Below, one piece after another: positions 61,501 through 64,000 of a DNA stretch of 64,000 nt. Below the pieces are notes generated by a model, which saw only the letters and a list, made by a program, of their open reading frames with translations, made no database searches and was not told the DNA's origin. The translations under genes were made by a program, and so were the position numbers. The DNA comes from JANXUR01 sp038229415 (GTDB lineage Bacteria; Acidobacteriota; Terriglobia; Terriglobales; Acidobacteriaceae), in assembly GCA_038229415.1 (NCBI GenBank), contig JBBROM010000017.1, forward strand, positions 1-64,000, given 5' to 3'. Positions within the stretch are counted from its first letter, which is position 1. Each line of letters begins with the position of its first letter.

Positions 61501-62367
61501 CGTTCCGAATCCACGTGAGCTGAGCTTCTGGTCTGCCTTGCCGGAGTCTTCTTCCAGCGACGGGTTGCCGACTTCGGACTTGCCGCGTCCGCCGCGCTCA
61601 AACACGCGCAGAACGTTGCCCGGCTGCGAGACTTCCCACCTTTGGAGTGGGTCGAGATAAGGCAGGATGCCCTTTTTGCGGGTCTCTTCCGCGCTAGGTG
61701 GTGGAAAGGTCAGCAGGCGCTGCGGCGTGCCATCCTCCGCATAACTTTCTCCGAAATGGGGATCTTTCAGCGGGAATCCCCCGTTGTTGTAGAGCGCGGC
61801 GCCCCACAACATGGCGCCGTGGGACATCATGCTGGTGCGCACCTTCTGCACTTCCGCCGTGTGGCATCCTGACTGGCCACACGTTCGGGCCGCAACGCGC
61901 AAATCGCCGGGATTTACAAACGCGATATAGTCCGGGCTTTCTTGCAGCCACTTGGTATAGGCGCGGACAGGATTGGCGGAACTGCGTGCGTTCGCAGAGT
62001 TGCTGGGCTGGACGTGCGCGCGGCGAATCGCTTCTTTGTATTCCGCGGATTCCCTCGTGGTGCCGGTGGCAACGCTCGCCGCAGGGTTGCCGCCATGACA
62101 ATCAGCGCAGCCGATGCGCACTGTGCCGGTCTTGTGCATGGTGGGACTATCCGTTGCCGTGTGGCAGGTCAAACATCCCTGCGATTGGCGGTCAGCGTCG
62201 GCTTGGCTCTGCCCGATGAGCGTATTTGGGCGCGATTGTTCCTGGCTGGCTGGTTGCTGCGGCGCGGCCCACAGATGAAGATTTGGAACGATGAGGCCCA
62301 ACGCTCCGAGGAACAGGAATGCGGCGAGAAGTCGAGTTCCGTCGAACTGCTTGGTGTTTCGACTCAT
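58591..62367 (-). CDS. Decaheme cytochrome fused to an LVIVD-type beta-propeller
   Basis: 1258 residues. Signal or anchor helix: RLLAAFLFLGALGLIVPNLHLWAA. From about 64 to 780 there are ten heme sites: CLTCH, CADCH, CGQSGCH (four residues between the Cys), CSACH, CMVCH, CIDCH, CVDCH, CYSCH, CYGCH and CTDCH. From about 800 to 1200 the protein repeats the LVIVD pattern (YIYVAEGKGGYDAVAV, YLYAAMGKGGLRVFDI, FLYVADKYEGLVIVGD, YAYVLCDRGLVVVNLDNP, YAYVAGGSQGLILIDVE), a beta-propeller. The porin-like gene lies 19 bases upstream on the same strand, so a porin-cytochrome pair at the outer membrane is plausible. Size and fusion suggest a secreted or surface cytochrome that binds a partner or substrate through the propeller. 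Confidence 0.9.
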   Translation of the reverse strand: MSRNTKQFDGTRLLAAFLFLGALGLIVPNLHLWAAPQQPASQEQSRPNTLIGQSQADADRQSQGCLTCHTATDSPTMHKTGTVRIGCADCHGGNPAASVATGTTRESAEYKEAIRRAHVQPSNSANARSSANPVRAYTKWLQESPDYIAFVNPGDLRVAARTCGQSGCHTAEVQKVRTSMMSHGAMLWGAALYNNGGFPLKDPHFGESYAEDGTPQRLLTFPPPSAEETRKKGILPYLDPLQRWEVSQPGNVLRVFERGGRGKSEVGNPSLEEDSGKADQKLSSRGFGTQLRTDPVFLGLQKTRLLDPLLYFPGTNDQPGDYRASGCSACHVVYANDRSPEHSSRYAAYGHSGTTATADPTIPKSESGHPIKHEFTRSIPSSQCMVCHIHPGTNMVTTYFGYTWWDNEMDAEKMYPTKPLHLSAKQQHVVQERNPEQTAQRGLWSDTSFLDKVGSADFNQKLEKTQFADFHSHGWIFRAVFKHDRKGNLLDTEDKVVATSDPEKFKKAVHLKDIHLEKGMHCIDCHFKQDNHGNGNLYGETRNAIEVDCVDCHGGIQQRATLATSGIAAPSGGTRMDALRTPWKQTRFYWDDGRLYQRSMLEPDVKWEVVQVLDTITPGASHFSEKSQRAKTLQIDNTTWGSAPKDESNLAHQNSRMTCYSCHSSWAPTCYGCHLSMTANQRTPMLHNEGLVTRNWTSYNFQVLRDDIYTLAIDGTVTGNRVAPVRSACAVQVSSQNADRDWTYYQQQTVSAEGFSGQAFSTFVPHTVRAKETKTCTDCHVSQKNDNNAWLAQLLLQGTNFMNFMGRYIYVAEGKGGYDAVAVTEHEEPPAVIGSNFQKISYPDHYAKHQSAKLNLREAVHHEGSEVLDVQARGEYLYAAMGKGGLRVFDIANIDNKEISEKITTAPVSPLGQRFYVPTKYAMAVASPTTLAVDPLRTHRKENEEQSVHLMYGFLYVADKYEGLVIVGDPNLKHKAPGVGTLLDGDPENNFLQRALAFNPNGALNGARRITIAGTYAYVLCDRGLVVVNLDNPLAPKITAEIGAPLLVEPKGLAIQFRYAFVVDKEGLKVLDVTSLASPHVVTGATVPLKDARNIYVARTYAYVAGGSQGLILIDVETPNAPKLEQVFDGNGTINDLNDVKLGMVSSSQFAYLADGKNGMRVVQLFSPQDTPGFAGFSPRPSPRVIANYRTHSPALAISKGIDRDRASDESGNQLAVLGRRGARPFNKQELEKMYLKDGKLFTVTDNPTVEGAFSQSK

Positions 62368-62386
62368 CGAGTCCTTAAATCCTCAC

Positions 62387-64000
62387 TCAAAACTGAAATC
62401 GGATGCCTGTAAAAAGAGCAAACAGGGTCTTCTTGTCGTAAATCTGTTGCAGGCCTTTATCGGGAATCAGGGTAGCAGCCCCTGCTGTGATTACGATGTT
62501 TTCCGAAAGCGGCGGACGATATTCAAAGCCGATTGAAGCATCGGTACCGATTCCGTGCCGGATCGGTCGTTGAAACAGCAGAATCTCCAGCGGCTCGGTC
62601 CTTACAAAGCGAAGGTAGTTAGCGTTGACAAACAGCCGGGTTTTTGGAGTAACGTCGAAGTCCGCACCCACATTCGCCAGATAAACTCCAGGATTCACAA
62701 AGTTCGCTTGCCCTTCTTCCTTATTCGTCCGCAGACTAGGCAGCAGGCTGAAGGGCTGCACCAATCCCACTCCAGTGCCAGTGAGCCGAATGCCTTCGCG
62801 ATTGAAAAAGCTGAAGTTGCTGCCCGCAAAATGGGTGTCGTCTACGATGGTGTCGAAGCCGTGGGCAGTGGCGTCGGTGCGAGACGTGCCAGAACGGTTG
62901 GCGGAGTCCCCCGACGCGTAAAGGAACGACGTGCGGAAGCGCATCCAGTCTTTGTCCACGGAGAGTTCGAGCGCCGCCATTTGCGCGTTGATCTTCACGC
63001 GGCGCCCCGCAATGGTGTTGAAGTCGTCGTGCCCCAGCACCTGATAGAAGGCGTGGCTCACATTCACGCGGCCGATGTGTCCGTTGCTGGCCCATCCCAA
63101 ATAGTAAGCCGCAATGCTGTGCGTGTTCACCGCTCCATTCACCACCAAGCCCACCGGGGCCGGACGGACGAGGAAGCCGTTGTCGTCGAAATGCACTTTT
63201 CCGTCATCCTGGTTGAAGTGAAAGCTGAATTCGGTGGTATAGCCTTTGGCGAAAAAGTCTTGTATGTAAAGGTTTGCGACGTAGACCTGCTGCTGGCGGT
63301 TCTTGAAGACCGTATTCAGACCGCTATTGGTGTTCTTTTCCAGCAGGTGAAAGTAAGCAACGTTGTAGTTCAGACGATTATTGAGCAGGTTGCCGAACAG
63401 CCGCACGCCCGGTTGCTCTTCGGCAAAGATGAACCCACGAAAGTCGCTGGAAAACTGCTGGATGCCAGCCCGCACGGAGACGAAGTCGTAGTGCGAGCTC
63501 AGGTCGAACAGCCTGGCTTCGGCGAAGGCTTCTTGAAAGCCCACGTAATCGTCCAAGCGGTTGTTCCCCCTCCGAACGTCCACGTTGACCAGCCCGCGCT
63601 CGCGGGTGTGGAGGAAGTTGAGATTAAAGGCTGGCGTGATCCGAAAGCGAAAATCGGCAGGCCGAAAGCTGGTGTCGCCACGAGATAAGTCCAGCGACAG
63701 CCTGATCGTCTCAGAAACAAAGGCTTGCTCCCCGCGACCGAAAAAGCCGCAGCTGCCAGCATTTTCCGCCGCTACGTTGCTTGGCACTGGCAAGCGTCGG
63801 CCATCAAACTCGGTGTCACTGGTGCCGGTAAAGTTGAGAAACCAGCGCTGGCCAAAGATCGGATAGTCACCCTTGAACTTGTTGCGGTTGTAAGGGTCAT
63901 ACCAGTGCCCCTTGACGTAGGGCGTTGCACCTTCATTCTCATAGCGACGCCAGTCGGGCAAGGCGATGGTCCAACGGTTGGGTTCGCCGGCAAAATTTGC
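62387..64000 (-). CDS. Outer-membrane beta-barrel protein (5' part outside the window)
   Basis: At least 537 residues; the frame is open to the window edge and its N-terminus is missing. The visible part is strand-rich with aromatic girdles and ends in LFALFTGIRFQF, the standard C-terminal outer-membrane signature. Segments such as WFLNFTGTSDTEFDGRRLPVP and FRFRITPAFNLNFLHTRERG resemble alginate-export-like or large porin barrels. A single free Cys pair (about 24 residues before EQAFVSETIRLSLDLSRG) is visible. It is co-transcribed with the decaheme-propeller gene, so it may act as the barrel sheath of an electron conduit. A simple porin role cannot be excluded. Confidence 0.8.
   Translation of the reverse strand, partial: ANFAGEPNRWTIALPDWRRYENEGATPYVKGHWYDPYNRNKFKGDYPIFGQRWFLNFTGTSDTEFDGRRLPVPSNVAAENAGSCGFFGRGEQAFVSETIRLSLDLSRGDTSFRPADFRFRITPAFNLNFLHTRERGLVNVDVRRGNNRLDDYVGFQEAFAEARLFDLSSHYDFVSVRAGIQQFSSDFRGFIFAEEQPGVRLFGNLLNNRLNYNVAYFHLLEKNTNSGLNTVFKNRQQQVYVANLYIQDFFAKGYTTEFSFHFNQDDGKVHFDDNGFLVRPAPVGLVVNGAVNTHSIAAYYLGWASNGHIGRVNVSHAFYQVLGHDDFNTIAGRRVKINAQMAALELSVDKDWMRFRTSFLYASGDSANRSGTSRTDATAHGFDTIVDDTHFAGSNFSFFNREGIRLTGTGVGLVQPFSLLPSLRTNKEEGQANFVNPGVYLANVGADFDVTPKTRLFVNANYLRFVRTEPLEILLFQRPIRHGIGTDASIGFEYRPPLSENIVITAGAATLIPDKGLQQIYDKKTLFALFTGIRFQF

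Noticed and set aside
62555..63688. Long plus-strand frame of 377 codons opposite the outer-membrane barrel gene
   Set aside because: It is antisense to a gene with clear beta-barrel features and has a composition (His-, Val-, Arg-rich) typical of mirror frames in GC-rich DNA. The same holds for frames opposite ilvE (4773-5705), the AAA ATPase (3483-4226) and the GH3 gene (21425-22366).
1..64000. tRNA, rRNA, CRISPR array, phage or complete IS
   Set aside because: No cloverleaf with a CCA-side pattern, no rRNA motif, no regular spacer-repeat series and no transposase or integrase reading frame were recognised by eye. A covariance-model search would be decisive for small RNAs.

Overview
The window looks like a chromosomal segment of an acidobacterium (Acidobacteriota, probably class Terriglobia). 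This is inferred from gene content, not from a marker gene. The signs are a very large Oar-type TonB-dependent receptor with a carboxypeptidase-like N-terminal domain, an FG-GAP/ASPIC-UnbV secreted protein, many glycoside hydrolases, a TIGR03118-type protein, stand-alone ClpB-like AAA ATPase, and dispersed intergenic palindromes. Base composition is moderately GC-rich and even. No rRNA, tRNA, CRISPR array, intact insertion sequence or phage gene was seen.

Layout. 1-10.5 kb is housekeeping: the end of a porin, a GNAT/FemAB-like protein, an M48 metalloprotease, an AAA ATPase, ilvE, recX, alaS (with an unusual ~88-residue insertion), then an AhpD-like gene whose reading frame is crossed by one TGA exactly where the second Cys of CxxC belongs. 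A hairpin with a GGUC loop follows at the right distance, so it is read here as a selenoprotein. 10.5-15.3 kb holds a Rieske oxygenase and two cell-wall enzymes (lytic transglycosylase, AMIN-amidase). 15.2-34 kb is sugar catabolism: a non-phosphorylative sugar-acid set (SMP-30 lactonase, IlvD/Edd dehydratase, SDR), a LacI-type regulator, GH3 and a GH144-like glucanase, the TonB receptor, and a minus-strand operon araD - sodium:sugar symporter - small membrane protein - sugar isomerase. Six similar LacI-type half-palindromes (core AAACGATT or AAACGTTT) lie between these genes and the later beta-galactosidase gene, five of them at promoters, suggesting one or a few linked regulons.

34-40.7 kb carries a two-component system, a DcaP-like porin, a cupredoxin protein and a TIGR03118 protein. 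40.7-50.7 kb is again mostly carbohydrate-related (epimerase, discoidin-like protein, GH2 beta-galactosidase, TIM-barrel isomerase, GH63-like glucosidase) plus a K+ channel with an RCK domain.

50.7-64 kb is the most unusual part: a redox island with 25 predicted c-type hemes. A pentaheme cytochrome (minus) diverges, over a perfect 10+3+10 palindrome, from a plus-strand operon encoding a fused NuoE-NuoF NADH/FMN dehydrogenase, a 729-residue fusion of a NuoG-like FeS domain, two cyclic-nucleotide-binding domains and a HybA-like four-cluster ferredoxin, a cytochrome b-like membrane protein and a membrane-anchored decaheme cytochrome. Converging from the other side are an outer-membrane beta-barrel (cut by the window edge) and a 1258-residue decaheme cytochrome fused to an LVIVD-type beta-propeller. 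Together these could carry electrons from NADH across the inner membrane and on to the cell surface. No hydrogenase, formate dehydrogenase or other terminal catalytic subunit is present, so the final donor or acceptor is unknown.
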